From the NCBI RefSeq assembly GCF_000685215.1, contig NZ_ARYJ01000001.1, positions 1 to 64,000 of the forward strand: 64,000 bases of DNA, in the 5' to 3' direction. Positions 43,116-52,683 of this stretch are shown here, piece after piece. Both the position numbers and the translations under genes were made by a program. How positions within the stretch are numbered: position 1 is the first letter of the stretch; each line of letters starts with the position of its first letter. Below the pieces are notes generated by a model, which was not told the DNA's origin, did not search any database, and saw nothing but the letters and a program-made list of their open reading frames with translations. The stretch is from Hyphomonas jannaschiana VP2 (GTDB lineage: Bacteria; Pseudomonadota; Alphaproteobacteria; Caulobacterales; Hyphomonadaceae).

Positions 43116-43742
43116 ATGCGCATGCGCTGGCTTCGCCGAATCGTATTCTGGCTGATCTTCCTTGATCTGGTCGCAACCGCCCTCTTCTGGGGCGCGAGCC
43201 GGTTTATGGACCAATCACGCACCCTGTCCGGTGGTACCGGCGTCGTCTTCTACACAGACAATAACAAGGATGCGGCAGCGCGGATCGCCAAGGCAGTCAA
43301 TCTGCTCAAGGCGGGCAAACTGGATCGTCTCTATATGGTTGGCGGCCACCGTCCGCAGGAGGGCTGGCTCGGCAGTCAGGAAATGGCGCTGATCGCGGCG
43401 CGCGGCTCCGGCCTTGGCGGGCGGATTTCTGCGGATGTGGAGAGCCGCGATACGATCTCGGGCCTGAAGAACCTCGCCCGCGATGCAAAGACCAAGGCGC
43501 CCGGTGAAATCGTCTTTGTTTCCAACTGCATGCAGGTGATCCGGGCAAAGGTCATTTACAATGCCCAGCCGGACCACCAGTCGCAGGTCAAAGGCGCCTG
43601 TCCGCCGGGCGATCTCAATCCACTCGATATATGGCGGCGCGCCCATTATGAGGCTGGCGCCTGGATCCTGTATGCGATGCCGGCAGGCTGGCGCGATGCG
43701 GTGCTGGACAGGCTGCGAGGCGCCGACGACCCTGCCGAATAA
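43116..43742 (+). CDS. DUF218/YdcF-like membrane-anchored protein
   Basis: A 208-residue protein with an N-terminal membrane anchor (residues 8-27). The domain keeps the order of YdcF/SanA proteins: a first strand (GTGVVFYTD), ARIAKAVNLLKAGKLDRLYMVGG, an acid-Ser-Thr segment (ADVESRDTISGLKNL) and VFVSNCMQVIRAKVI. SanA is linked to envelope barrier function and YdcF binds SAM in E. coli; the function here is not known. The start lies one base after the Nudix stop codon and shows no separate ribosome binding site, which fits coupling. Confidence 0.72.
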   Translation: MRMRWLRRIVFWLIFLDLVATALFWGASRFMDQSRTLSGGTGVVFYTDNNKDAAARIAKAVNLLKAGKLDRLYMVGGHRPQEGWLGSQEMALIAARGSGLGGRISADVESRDTISGLKNLARDAKTKAPGEIVFVSNCMQVIRAKVIYNAQPDHQSQVKGACPPGDLNPLDIWRRAHYEAGAWILYAMPAGWRDAVLDRLRGADDPAE

Positions 43743-43923
43743 AAATTGTTCGAATCCGGGATATCAGCGCTTTCAGGAGCCCCGGGTGCGCCGCACCATG
43801 AAAATAAATCAAACAAGCGGTTCCGTAACAGGCACAAATGTTGCAAATTTTGGACGGGTGAGCCAAACGAGCGCACGAATTGCGCTGGGGAATTAGCACT
43901 AAAAGGCAGGAACAGAGGCTAAA

Positions 43924-45516
43924 ATGAGCGATACTGTAGCGATCCTTGGAGAACTGGGGATTGAGCCCAAATCCGTCCGCAAAAACTGGAATGAGGCACG
44001 TCTGTACGAGACCTCTGTCGCGACGGGCGAAGCACGTGTCGCTGATGGCGGCCCTCTCGTTGTGGAAACCGGACAACACACCGGCCGTTCCGCCAAGGAC
44101 AAGTTCACGGTCCGCGACGATACGACTGAAAACACGGTCTGGTGGGACAACAACGCCGCCATGACGCCGGCTCAGTTCGATGCCCTGCTCGAAGACTTCA
44201 AAACCCACCTGGCCAGCAAGGACGTGTTTGCCCAGGAACTTTTCGGCGGCGCTGACCTGTCTCACCGCCTGCCGGTAACCGTGATCACCGAATATGCCTG
44301 GCACTCCCTCTTCATCCGGCACCTGCTGCGCGTGCCTGAAGCCGGTGAGTACGAAAACTTCGAATCGCAATTCACTATCATCAACTGCCCGAGCTTCCGG
44401 GCCGATCCGGCACGCCATGGTTGCCGCTCCGAGACCGTGATCGCGGTCAACTTTGCCAAGCGCATGGTTCTGATCGGGGGCACGTCCTACGCCGGCGAGA
44501 CCAAGAAATCGGTCTTCACGGCGCTCAACTATTACCTGCCGGCCAAGAAGGTCATGCCGATGCATTGCTCGGTGAACACTTCGCCGGACGATGACGCAGC
44601 CATCTTCTTCGGCCTGTCGGGCACCGGCAAGACGACCCTGTCGGCCGACGCCAGCCGCATCCTGATCGGCGACGACGAGCATGGCTGGTCCGAGAACGGC
44701 CTCTTCAACTTCGAAGGCGGCTGCTACGCCAAAATGATCAAACTGTCCGAAGAGGCAGAACCGGAAATCTTTGCAACGACAAAGCAGTGGGGCACCGTCC
44801 TCGAAAACGTCGTGATGAATCCGGAAACCCGCGAACTGGACCTCGACGATGCGACGCTCGCCGAGAACTCCCGCGGCGCCTATCCGATCTCGGCCATTCC
44901 GAACGCGTCCCTGTCGGGCCGCTGCGGCCAGCCGAAAAACCTCATCATGCTGACGGCAGATGCCTTCGGCGTCCTGCCGCCAATCGCCAAGCTGACCCCG
45001 GCCCAGGCGATGTACCACTTCCTGTCCGGCTACACCGCCAAGGTCGCCGGCACCGAGAAAGGCGTCACAGAACCGACGGCGACCTTCTCCACCTGCTTTG
45101 GCGGCCCGTTCATGCCGCGCCATCCGTCTGAATACGGAAACCTGCTGCGCGAACTGATCGGCAAGTATGACGTCAGCTGCTGGCTGGTCTCCACCGGCTG
45201 GACCGGCGGCCCCTACGGCACGGGGCACCGTATGCCGATCAAGGCGACGCGCGCCCTGCTGAACGCTGCCCTCGACGGGTCGCTGAACGATGTCGAGTTC
45301 CGTACGGACGAGACCTTCGGCTTCCAGGTTCCGGTCGCCGTGCCGGGCGTCGATGCAAAGATCCTCGATCCGCGCTCGACCTGGACCGACAGCGCTGCCT
45401 TTGACAAGCAGGCCGCCAAACTGGCCGACATGTTCGTGGAGAACTTCGCGAAGTTCGAAGCCTATGTGGACGATGCCGTGAAGGCCGCTGCGCCGAAGGC
45501 CAAAGTCTCGGTCTGA
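43924..45516 (+). CDS. pckA: phosphoenolpyruvate carboxykinase (ATP)
   Basis: Converts oxaloacetate and ATP to phosphoenolpyruvate, ADP and CO2: the first step of gluconeogenesis from TCA intermediates. The 530 residues contain the ATP-type P-loop [11 protein letters not shown] (230-240), the metal motif [10 protein letters not shown] (about 246-255) and [19 protein letters not shown] precedes the ATG. The gene is followed by a strong terminator, so it is transcribed alone. No catalytic residue is missing. Confidence 0.97.
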   Translation: MSDTVAILGELGIEPKSVRKNWNEARLYETSVATGEARVADGGPLVVETGQHTGRSAKDKFTVRDDTTENTVWWDNNAAMTPAQFDALLEDFKTHLASKDVFAQELFGGADLSHRLPVTVITEYAWHSLFIRHLLRVPEAGEYENFESQFTIINCPSFRADPARHGCRSETVIAVNFAKRMVLIGGTSYAGETKKSVFTALNYYLPAKKVMPMHCSVNTSPDDDAAIFFGLSGTGKTTLSADASRILIGDDEHGWSENGLFNFEGGCYAKMIKLSEEAEPEIFATTKQWGTVLENVVMNPETRELDLDDATLAENSRGAYPISAIPNASLSGRCGQPKNLIMLTADAFGVLPPIAKLTPAQAMYHFLSGYTAKVAGTEKGVTEPTATFSTCFGGPFMPRHPSEYGNLLRELIGKYDVSCWLVSTGWTGGPYGTGHRMPIKATRALLNAALDGSLNDVEFRTDETFGFQVPVAVPGVDAKILDPRSTWTDSAAFDKQAAKLADMFVENFAKFEAYVDDAVKAAAPKAKVSV

Positions 45517-45541
45517 GCCTGATCAACTTCATCAGATATTG

Positions 45542-45572
45542 AGCGCCGCCTGCCCCCAGGCGGCGCTTTTTT
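45542..45572 (+). terminator. pckA terminator
   Basis: AGCGCCGCCTG and CAGGCGGCGCT form an 11-base perfect stem with a four-C loop, running into six Ts. Confidence 0.95.
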
Positions 45573-45727
45573 GCATTCCTGTCCCCCATTTACACCTCTC
45601 GCCAGCGTTATCGGGGCAAAAATTGCCGTGATTTCCTGCCGTTTACGCGAACGTCAGGGCTGGTGTTCCACCCGCTGGACCAGTAGGGTGCACCGCAACA
45701 ATCACTGCAGTCCTTGGAGGGAAATCC

Positions 45728-46936
45728 ATGCGTGAAGCCGTTATCGTATCTTACGCCCGTACGGGCATGGCAAAAGCCAACCGCGGGAGTCTGAACGACA
45801 CCCACGGCATCACCATGGCGGGTCACGCCATCAAGGGCGCCATCGAGCGCGCCGGCATTGAGCCGGGTGCGGTCGAAGACGTGTTCCTCGGCTCCGCTCA
45901 GCCGGAAGGCGCCACCGGACACAACGTTGCCCGGAACGCAGCCCTCTGGGCCGGCTGCCCGTCCACCACCTCCGGCGCGACCATCAACCGTTTCTGCTCG
46001 TCCGGCCTGCAGGCCATCGCGAATGCGGCCCACACCGTGATCAACGAAGGCGCTCCGGTCGCCATCGGTGGCGGCGTTGAGTCGCTGTCGCTGGTCTCCC
46101 GTTCGGGCCACATGAACACCTTCCGCTACACGGAAGAGGAACTCATGAAGAAGTGGCCGGCGATCTGGATGACCATGATCGAAACCGCCGAAATCGTTGC
46201 TGACCGTTACGGCGTGAGCCGCGAAGCGCAGGACGAGTACTCCGCTGAATCCCAGAAGCGCACCGCCGCCTTCCAGGAAAAGGGTTACATGGCCGAGGAA
46301 ATCGTGCCGCTGAAAACCCGCATGAAAATGGTCAACAAGGAAACCGGCGAAGAGACCTATCAGGACGTCGTCTGTGACCGTGACGAATGTAACCGCCCGG
46401 GCACGACCTATGAGTCGCTGGCTGGCCTGAAGCCGGTCTTCTCCGGCGGCATGGTCGTCAAGGAAGGCAAGTATGTCACCGCCGGTAACGCATCCCAGCT
46501 GTCCGACGGCGCCGCTGCCGTGGTCGTCATGGAAGCCAAGGAAGCTGCCAAGCGCGGCCTGACCCCGATGGGCCGTTTCGTCGGCTTCAACGTCGCCGGT
46601 TGCGATCCGGACGAGATGGGCATCGGCCCGGTCTTCGCCGTGCCGCGCCTGCTGGAACGTCATGGGCTGACCGTTGACGACATCGACCTGTGGGAACTGA
46701 ACGAAGCGTTTGCGTCGCAGTGCCTCTACAGCCGTGACCGCCTTGGCATCGACCCGGAGAAGTACAACGTCAATGGCGGCTCGATCTCCATCGGTCACCC
46801 GTTCGGCATGACCGGTGCACGCTGCACCGGCTCCATCCTGATGGAAGGCAAGCGCCGCGGCGCCAAGTGGGGCGTTGTCACCATGTGTATCGGTGGCGGC
46901 ATGGGCGGCGCCGGCCTGTTCGAAATCTACAGCTAG
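45728..46936 (+). CDS. acetyl-CoA C-acyltransferase (thiolase)
   Basis: Thiolase that cleaves 3-ketoacyl-CoA in beta-oxidation or condenses acetyl-CoA. The nucleophilic cysteine is C90 (NRFCSSGLQA), the catalytic histidine H357 (GHPFGMTGAR) and the second cysteine C387 (TMCIGGGMGGAG). The 402-residue length is normal for FadA-type enzymes. GGAGGG precedes the ATG. No multifunctional FadB gene is adjacent. A clear terminator follows. Chain length and direction cannot be told. Confidence 0.95.
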   Translation: MREAVIVSYARTGMAKANRGSLNDTHGITMAGHAIKGAIERAGIEPGAVEDVFLGSAQPEGATGHNVARNAALWAGCPSTTSGATINRFCSSGLQAIANAAHTVINEGAPVAIGGGVESLSLVSRSGHMNTFRYTEEELMKKWPAIWMTMIETAEIVADRYGVSREAQDEYSAESQKRTAAFQEKGYMAEEIVPLKTRMKMVNKETGEETYQDVVCDRDECNRPGTTYESLAGLKPVFSGGMVVKEGKYVTAGNASQLSDGAAAVVVMEAKEAAKRGLTPMGRFVGFNVAGCDPDEMGIGPVFAVPRLLERHGLTVDDIDLWELNEAFASQCLYSRDRLGIDPEKYNVNGGSISIGHPFGMTGARCTGSILMEGKRRGAKWGVVTMCIGGGMGGAGLFEIYS

Positions 46937-46958
46937 GATTTTAAAGACTTTTTCGAAG

Positions 46959-46985
46959 GGCCCCGGTAACCACCGGGGCCTTTTT
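46959..46985 (+). terminator. thiolase terminator
   Basis: GGCCCCGGT and ACCGGGGCC form a nine-base stem with a four-base loop, followed by TTTTT. Confidence 0.95.
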
Positions 46986-46986
46986 C

Positions 46987-47026
46987 TTGTCACAGTTCTG
47001 TCATTTAAAGTGAGATGAACTGTCGC
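46987..47026 (+). promoter_or_regulatory. PHO box upstream of a phosphate-type porin
   Basis: TTGTCAC, four bases, CTGTCAT (units starting 11 bases apart) is the classic PhoB direct repeat. A third unit, CTGTCGC, begins 22 bases after the second, so in phase. A -10-like TATATA lies at 47033-47038 with no -35, as expected for a PhoB-activated promoter. It ends up directly in front of a porin gene. Confidence 0.75.
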
Positions 47027-47076
47027 AAAACATATATATCTCCCCCGAAAGAATGTATTTCGCGGAGAGATTTCCC

Positions 47077-48255
47077 TTGGCGTTTCCGTCCCTTGCCCGG
47101 TCGTTTCCAACGGCCTGCCTGTGCCTTGCCGCGCTGGGCTCCCTGCCGCTGCCAGCCCTGGCGGAGGACTGGGAAACCCGGATCTTCGGACGTGCACAGT
47201 ATGACTATACCGGATCAGAGGGGGATCAGTCCGGCTTTGCCCATGACCATGGCGAGATCCGGACGGCCCGTCTCGGACTTGACCTGAAACGGGGCGGCAC
47301 GAAGGCCCGGCTCGAAGTTGCGCGCAACAATTCGGGCGATGTGGAACTCACCGACGTCTATGTGAAGCAGGCCCTCGGGCAATCGGGCTGGTCTGTCCGC
47401 GCCGGGCAGTTCAAGACGCAGAACTCACTCGACGAGCAGACCTCGGGCCGGTTCACATCCTTCTTCGAACGGCCGGCGTTCACCGATGCGTTCGCCTTCG
47501 ACCGGCGCGCCGGTGTGCAGCTGGAACGCAATGGCGAGCGCCATTCGGTCTATGCCGGGCTGTTTGCGGACAACATCAATGATACCGCGTTTTCCGGCAG
47601 CCATGCCGCCGCCGCCCGCTATGTCTTCACGCCCGTTCTTACTGAAACAGAGCTGCTGCACCTGGGCGTGTCGCTGCGGTGGCGCGAGGCGGATGATCGC
47701 GGGTTTGAATACAGCCAGCGCCCCTTCTCGCACGATGCCGCCCCGATCCTGTCCACGCCGCGCTTTGCCAGCGAAGACCTGTTCGCCGGGGTCGAGGCCG
47801 CGACGATCCACGGCCCCGCCTGGCTGGCGGCAGAAGCCAGTGTGATGGAGGCGGGCCACGGCCCGGCTGGCGAAGCCACCTTCACCGGCGGCTATCTGGA
47901 AGCCGGCTATGTGCTGGGCGGCCACCGCACCTATGAACACAGCAAGTTCGGCCGGCCGCAGGTCGACCGCCCGGTAACGGAGGGCGGCCGCGGCGCGCTG
48001 CTCCTCGCCGTCCGGGCAGACTGGCTGGACATGACCGGCAGCCCGGCCAATGGCGGTCGGATGGACACGTTCGCCCTCGCCGCGGACTGGTACGCGACCT
48101 CCCACATCCATGCCGGGGTCAACCTCTACCGGATCGAGGCCGATCTCGGCTCCACCACGGCAGGACTGGCGCCGGACTTTGCCGCTTACATCCTTGAGGG
48201 CGGCCAGTCTGAAGACGTCACCGGGATCGGGGTGCGCGTCCAGATCGACTTCTGA
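47077..48255 (+). CDS. phosphate-selective porin (OprO/OprP type)
   Basis: Outer-membrane porin for phosphate or polyphosphate. From a TTG start the 392 residues begin with a clean signal peptide (about 1-29, ending LPLPALAED). The barrel shows WETRIFGRAQYDYTG, the GEIRTARLGLDLKRG strand pair and VYVKQALGQSGWSVRAGQFK, as in OprO/OprP, ending VTGIGVRVQIDF. I prefer TTG because GGAGAG lies seven bases upstream and the ATG eight codons earlier would sit only some eight bases past the expected transcription start. A PHO box upstream fits induction by phosphate shortage. Confidence 0.87.
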   Translation: MAFPSLARSFPTACLCLAALGSLPLPALAEDWETRIFGRAQYDYTGSEGDQSGFAHDHGEIRTARLGLDLKRGGTKARLEVARNNSGDVELTDVYVKQALGQSGWSVRAGQFKTQNSLDEQTSGRFTSFFERPAFTDAFAFDRRAGVQLERNGERHSVYAGLFADNINDTAFSGSHAAAARYVFTPVLTETELLHLGVSLRWREADDRGFEYSQRPFSHDAAPILSTPRFASEDLFAGVEAATIHGPAWLAAEASVMEAGHGPAGEATFTGGYLEAGYVLGGHRTYEHSKFGRPQVDRPVTEGGRGALLLAVRADWLDMTGSPANGGRMDTFALAADWYATSHIHAGVNLYRIEADLGSTTAGLAPDFAAYILEGGQSEDVTGIGVRVQIDF

Positions 48256-48364
48256 TCCACCAGCCTGAATCCGTTGTATTTGATAGAGTTTCTTATCGCT
48301 CACCTTAGTTCCGGCGCCGGGCATTCGACACTAGTTAGGTGGAGATGCTCAAAGGAATTGCCCA

Positions 48365-49060
48365 ATGATCCGTACCTTCCTCGCCGCCACTGCCCTGGCC
48401 ACGCTCATTGGCGCCTGCAGCCCAGCCGGTGAAACCGATGTTGAACCGGTGGACACGGCAGAGGCCGCAAGCCCTGAGGCAGGTCTGCCGGAAGATGCGA
48501 CCGGCTTCATCACCGCCAATCCGCTGCCGCTGGCAGACGATGGCAGCATCCGCCGCGATGATTATGGCCGCCCTTATGAATATGCCCTGCTGGGGAAACC
48601 GCTGCCGCATTTCACCGGCACAATGCTGGACGGCACGGCATTCGATTCCAGCAGCCTGACCAACTGGACCGTCATCGATGTCTGGGGCCTGTGGTGCGGA
48701 GACTGCCTCGCCGATGGCCCCTATGCTGCCGCGCTCGCGACCGCGATCAACCAGGATCCGGACCTCGACTTCCTGTCGATCCATGTCCCGGCCAGCGCCG
48801 CGCGGACATCGCCGGAAGAGATGTACAAGAAATGGGGCTCCGTCGACGCCTATTTCGAGGAGAAAGGCTATTCCTATCCGGTCGTCATCGACCCGGATAC
48901 GAGCCTGCGCACCGCGCTGCAAATCGGCTGGACCCCCTCCTACATTCTCGTGTCGCCGGATGGCGTGGTGAAAGGCTACCGCAGTGAATTTTCCGCTGCC
49001 GAAGGCGAGCCGGTGAAGGACTTCCTGAAAGACGTCGCCCGCGTGAAGGCTGGACAATAG
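48365..49060 (+). CDS. TlpA-like thioredoxin-fold lipoprotein
   Basis: Periplasmic thiol-disulfide protein. The lipobox LIGAC gives C18 as lipid attachment; an acidic/Ala linker follows to about residue 55. The thioredoxin fold has the redox motif WCGDC (C111 and C114) and a cis-proline region in GWTPSYILVSPDG. In TlpA/ResA relatives such proteins reduce apocytochromes or copper sites; no cytochrome maturation gene is near, so the partner is unknown. AAAGGA precedes the ATG. Confidence 0.88.
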   Translation: MIRTFLAATALATLIGACSPAGETDVEPVDTAEAASPEAGLPEDATGFITANPLPLADDGSIRRDDYGRPYEYALLGKPLPHFTGTMLDGTAFDSSSLTNWTVIDVWGLWCGDCLADGPYAAALATAINQDPDLDFLSIHVPASAARTSPEEMYKKWGSVDAYFEEKGYSYPVVIDPDTSLRTALQIGWTPSYILVSPDGVVKGYRSEFSAAEGEPVKDFLKDVARVKAGQ

Positions 49061-49258
49061 GAAATCCCGTTCCGGGGCGGCGCGCGTTGGCCTGGAAAGA
49101 CACAACCCGGCGTCGCGCCTGGCCCAATCCGGTACCACTTGCCGATGCAGGCATCAGGAATGGCGTTTCCTGGGCTGAATCTACATGCAGCATTTGAACA
49201 ATCTGCCTGCACGGGCTAACTGATAGGCTCCGGACAGGGAAACGGGAGACGCCCCGGA

Positions 49259-50905
49259 ATGCTTCATCCTTCGACCAAACGCCTGATCGACAAGCTCGGC
49301 GAGATGACCCGCAAGCAGCGGGTCAGCTGGGAAGAGAGCGACAATGACTCGGTGAAACACGACACCGAAGGCTATCGCGTCACCATCACGGCGGCGCCGC
49401 ATGCCCTGCTGCTGACGGACACGCAGGGGCGCGAAATAGAGACCTGCACGCCGGAAGATTTCACGGGTGAAACCGATGTGGACGGGCGGCCCTATGCGGA
49501 CTTCATCGAAGACCTGTACCGCGAAGCCCACCGCCACGCCCGGGGCGCCGAGAAGGCCATCTCCGCCCTGCTGAGCAGCCTGGACGAGGCGGATGCAGAC
49601 AATAGCGATGAGGCGGCTGCGCCAGAACCGGAGACGCCTCTGGCAACCGCGGAAAGCTTCGACCATCCGGAAGATGAAGGCGACGAGTCCTACCCGCTGG
49701 AAGACCATGAACTGCCTGAGCCTGAATATGAGGGCCAGGCCGAGATGCAGGCAGCGATCGCCAGCATGGCCGACCAGATGCGTGGCACTGTGGAAGCGGA
49801 TGCCCATCCGGAAGCGGTCGAGGCGCCAGAGCCGGAACCGGTTGTCGAGCCGCCTGTCATGCCGGTCGCCTCAGCCGAACCTGCCGCCGCGCCGGAGCCT
49901 GAACCGGAAGCGGACCCCTATGCCCCCTTTGCCGGATCCGAGGACACAGCGCGTGCCTACGCCGTGGCTGCTGAGTTCGCCACCCCGGCCGAACCGGAAC
50001 CGCCAGCATTTGTGGCAGAGACCGACCCGGTATCAGACGCCCTCACCAGCCCCGCCGCACCGGAAGAAGAACCGCCTGCCCCGGAACCTTTCAGCGATGA
50101 GGCGCATGTCTGGGAGTCCATTCGCAATGCCGGCGCGCAGACCGAAGCAGCCCCCGCCGAACCGCAGGCAGAGTTTGAGCCAGCCCCCCAGCCTGAACCC
50201 GGGTCTGAGCCTCAGCCAGAGCCTGAACCGGTGAGCGCCACAGAGCCGGAACCGCCAGCGCAGGACGCCGCCCCGGCGACCGCCCGCCCCGGCCCGGTCT
50301 TCGGCTCCGGCATGTTCAGCGATCTCAGCCGCTACCGCACCCAGACGCCAGACCCGGCCCCCGAACCGGCCCCGGAACCCGAGCCGGAAGCAGCAGCCTC
50401 TGCCCCGGAGTTTGCAGAAGAGTTTGCAGAAGAGTCCGCCGCGGAGCCGCCGCAGGACCCTGTCGCTGAAGCCGCGCCAGAACCAGCTCCAGAACCCGCC
50501 CCGGAAGAACCGGCGCCGCAGCGCAGCTTCAGCCTGTCAGGCATCACGTCCGGCTTCGGCCTTGGCTCGACCCATTCCCCGGCGCGTCCGCAACCGGACA
50601 CGCAGGCCGCCCCCGCCGCACCGGGCGAGCGCAGGATCATCGACGGAACGGTCGACCTGCCGGACACCGAGCCGGAACCCGAGGCCGAAACCGCCCCGGA
50701 AGCGGAATGGCGGATGGAGCAGGATGAAGACTTCGGCTTCACGCCGGAAGATCTGAAGCCCGGCATCCCGGCATCGCCCCTGCCGGCGGCAAGCGAGGCC
50801 GCGCCGGAACCGCCTGCGCAGGAGGCCGCGCCAGAGGCATCCGAGGCCGGACAGGAACCGGTTCAGCCGCACCGCCCTTCCCGGCGCTTCAATCCCTGGA
50901 ACTGA
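49259..50905 (+). CDS. Pro/Glu/Ala-rich protein with short N-terminal domain, unknown function
   Basis: A 548-residue protein. Residues 1-105 form a folded-looking domain (STKRLIDKLGEMTRKQRVSW; YRVTITAAPHALLLTDTQGR; YADFIEDLYREAHRHARGAE). The remainder is low complexity, dominated by repeats of Pro-Glu-Pro and Ala-Pro-Glu with occasional aromatic patches, ending SRRFNPWN. There is no signal peptide or membrane segment. Such tails are usually extended and may hold partners apart. I recognise no family. The Pro-Glu codons give a strong GC-rich repeat signal on the DNA. Start from the ATG after GGAG. It is convergent with trkH. Confidence 0.65.
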   Translation: MLHPSTKRLIDKLGEMTRKQRVSWEESDNDSVKHDTEGYRVTITAAPHALLLTDTQGREIETCTPEDFTGETDVDGRPYADFIEDLYREAHRHARGAEKAISALLSSLDEADADNSDEAAAPEPETPLATAESFDHPEDEGDESYPLEDHELPEPEYEGQAEMQAAIASMADQMRGTVEADAHPEAVEAPEPEPVVEPPVMPVASAEPAAAPEPEPEADPYAPFAGSEDTARAYAVAAEFATPAEPEPPAFVAETDPVSDALTSPAAPEEEPPAPEPFSDEAHVWESIRNAGAQTEAAPAEPQAEFEPAPQPEPGSEPQPEPEPVSATEPEPPAQDAAPATARPGPVFGSGMFSDLSRYRTQTPDPAPEPAPEPEPEAAASAPEFAEEFAEESAAEPPQDPVAEAAPEPAPEPAPEEPAPQRSFSLSGITSGFGLGSTHSPARPQPDTQAAPAAPGERRIIDGTVDLPDTEPEPEAETAPEAEWRMEQDEDFGFTPEDLKPGIPASPLPAASEAAPEPPAQEAAPEASEAGQEPVQPHRPSRRFNPWN

Positions 50906-50940
50906 GGCCCTGGAACTGACGGAACCCGTCCGTCTTCGGA

Positions 50941-52395
50941 TCAACCGCGCCAGAAGCGGCGGGTCAGCACAACGAAGACCACGACGAATTCCAGCCGCCC
51001 GAGCAGCATGTTGATCGTGCACACCCAGGTGGCGAAGTCTGAAAAGTCCTGGAACGTACCCGACGGGCCGTTGATCGGCCCGAGACCGGGGCCGACATTC
51101 GACAGGGTCGTCGCCGCACCGGAAATGGCGGTCATCGCGTCCAGCCCGTCGAGGCCGAGCAGCGCCGCCGAGATCAGGAAGGTCGCGAAGTACAGGAACA
51201 TGAAGACCATGACCGACTGGAGCGTGTCTTCATCGACGGTCTTGCCGCCGTATTTGATCGGCGAGCGGCGGTGCGGCTGCACCATGCGCTGCGAATAGGC
51301 GAGCATCGCCTTGGACGCGATCTCCAGCCGGAACATTTTCAGTCCGCAGGCCGCAGACCCGGCGCACCCGCCGACAAAGGTCGCGCCCAGCACGATGGCC
51401 ATGACCGGCGTGCCCCAGGTATCATAGGGCGCCGAGGCATAGCCTGTGCCGGTCATCACGGAGATGATGTTGAACAGGGCTTCCTTGAAGCCATGGAAGA
51501 CGTGATTGAAGATCGGCGGGTCCACCACCGCCTCGTGATAGATCACGATGACGCTGGCCAGGCCAAGTGCGATCAAGGCATAGAGGCGCGGCTGGGGATC
51601 GCTGAGCATCGGCCGGATCCGGCCCTGCAGCAGCAGCATCGCCAGCAGGCTGAACGGCAGGCCGGCCACGAACATGAAGAAGGTCGCTGCATAGGCCGCC
51701 GGCGTGTCGTTGAAATAGCCGAAAGACGCATCATGGGTGGAGTAGCCGCCGGCCGACATGGTGGTCATGGCGTGGCAGATGGCGTCGAACCAGGTCATGC
51801 CGCAGAGATAATAGACCAGCGCGCAGGTCAGCGAGATGATCAGATAGGTCAGGCCGAGATAGGTCGCGATGTCGGTCACGCGCGGCAGGAACTTGCCGGA
51901 CCGGTCGGAGTTCTCCAGCTGGAAGAGCTGCATCCCGCCGACGCGCAGCTGCGGCAGGATGGCGATGGCCGTCACGATAATGCCGATGCCGCCGAACCAC
52001 TGGATGATGGACCGCCACAGCAGCAGGCCGCGCGGCAGGGAGTCGAGCCCCGTCATCACCGTGGCGCCGGTCGTCGTCAGGCCGGACACGCTTTCGAACA
52101 TGGCGTCGGTGAAGCTCATCCCCGAGGCGATGAAGGGAATGGCGGCCACTGCCGGCAAGGCCGTCCAGACCAGCACGGTCAGCAGGAAGCCTTCGCGCTG
52201 GCCGGTGCGTTGCACCTCGCCCCGTGAGAGCACCCAGAGACAGGTGCCAATAAACACGGCGCCGAAGGAGGATACCGAAAAAACATAGGCTTCCGGCCGC
52301 TTGTCCGCCCAGTCGATCAGGGCGCACGGCAGCATGGCCACGCCCAGGAGCACGGTCATAATGCCGATGGCAAGAAGGAGCGGGCGCAGCTGCAT
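50941..52395 (-). CDS. trkH: TrkH-family potassium uptake protein
   Basis: K+ translocating subunit of the Trk system, eight or more inner-membrane helices in four pore repeats. Selectivity loops are recognisable: TTTGAT (repeat 1), MSAGGYST (repeat 2), TGTGYAS (repeat 3) and LSNVGPG (repeat 4). The 484-residue length is normal. The regulatory subunit gene trkA is not adjacent. It converges with the Pro/Glu/Ala-rich gene. The upstream neighbour is transcribed divergently. Confidence 0.95.
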   Translation of the reverse strand: MQLRPLLLAIGIMTVLLGVAMLPCALIDWADKRPEAYVFSVSSFGAVFIGTCLWVLSRGEVQRTGQREGFLLTVLVWTALPAVAAIPFIASGMSFTDAMFESVSGLTTTGATVMTGLDSLPRGLLLWRSIIQWFGGIGIIVTAIAILPQLRVGGMQLFQLENSDRSGKFLPRVTDIATYLGLTYLIISLTCALVYYLCGMTWFDAICHAMTTMSAGGYSTHDASFGYFNDTPAAYAATFFMFVAGLPFSLLAMLLLQGRIRPMLSDPQPRLYALIALGLASVIVIYHEAVVDPPIFNHVFHGFKEALFNIISVMTGTGYASAPYDTWGTPVMAIVLGATFVGGCAGSAACGLKMFRLEIASKAMLAYSQRMVQPHRRSPIKYGGKTVDEDTLQSVMVFMFLYFATFLISAALLGLDGLDAMTAISGAATTLSNVGPGLGPINGPSGTFQDFSDFATWVCTINMLLGRLEFVVVFVVLTRRFWRG

Positions 52396-52523
52396 CTCAG
52401 TCGGTAACCATAGCGGGGAAAAGCTGCGAAGACGTCAACGCGGCCTGCCGGCACGAGCCATCGCCAGAGCCGGGGCCGCCCTAAGGCGCAGAATCGTCAG
52501 GAATAATCGGGTCATCAGCCAAG

Positions 52524-52598
52524 TGTCCGGACAGGCAGCAGACCCTACGTCGCCTGCATAAACTGCGCCAGTGAAGACTGCATCTGCCGTCCGGACGG
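52524..52598. promoter_or_regulatory. paired GTCCGGAC palindromes
   Basis: TGTCCGGACA and CCGTCCGGACGG, both centred on the palindrome GTCCGGAC, have centres 64 bases apart (about six helical turns). The second lies 11 bases before the -35 of the leucine-type dehydrogenase promoter. Nothing else is recognised in 52396-52608 apart from these sites. Confidence 0.4.
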
Positions 52599-52608
52599 GC
52601 AGCTGAGA

Positions 52609-52637
52609 TTGACCGAAGGGAAAGCGGTCTCTAAAGC
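52609..52637 (+). promoter_or_regulatory. candidate promoter of the amino-acid dehydrogenase
   Basis: TTGACC and TAAAGC are 17 bases apart, about 45 bases before the start codon. Confidence 0.5.
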
Positions 52638-52683
52638 CGGGCCCATTCGTTACATTTGTACCTATCTGCAGCCCGGAAGCCCC

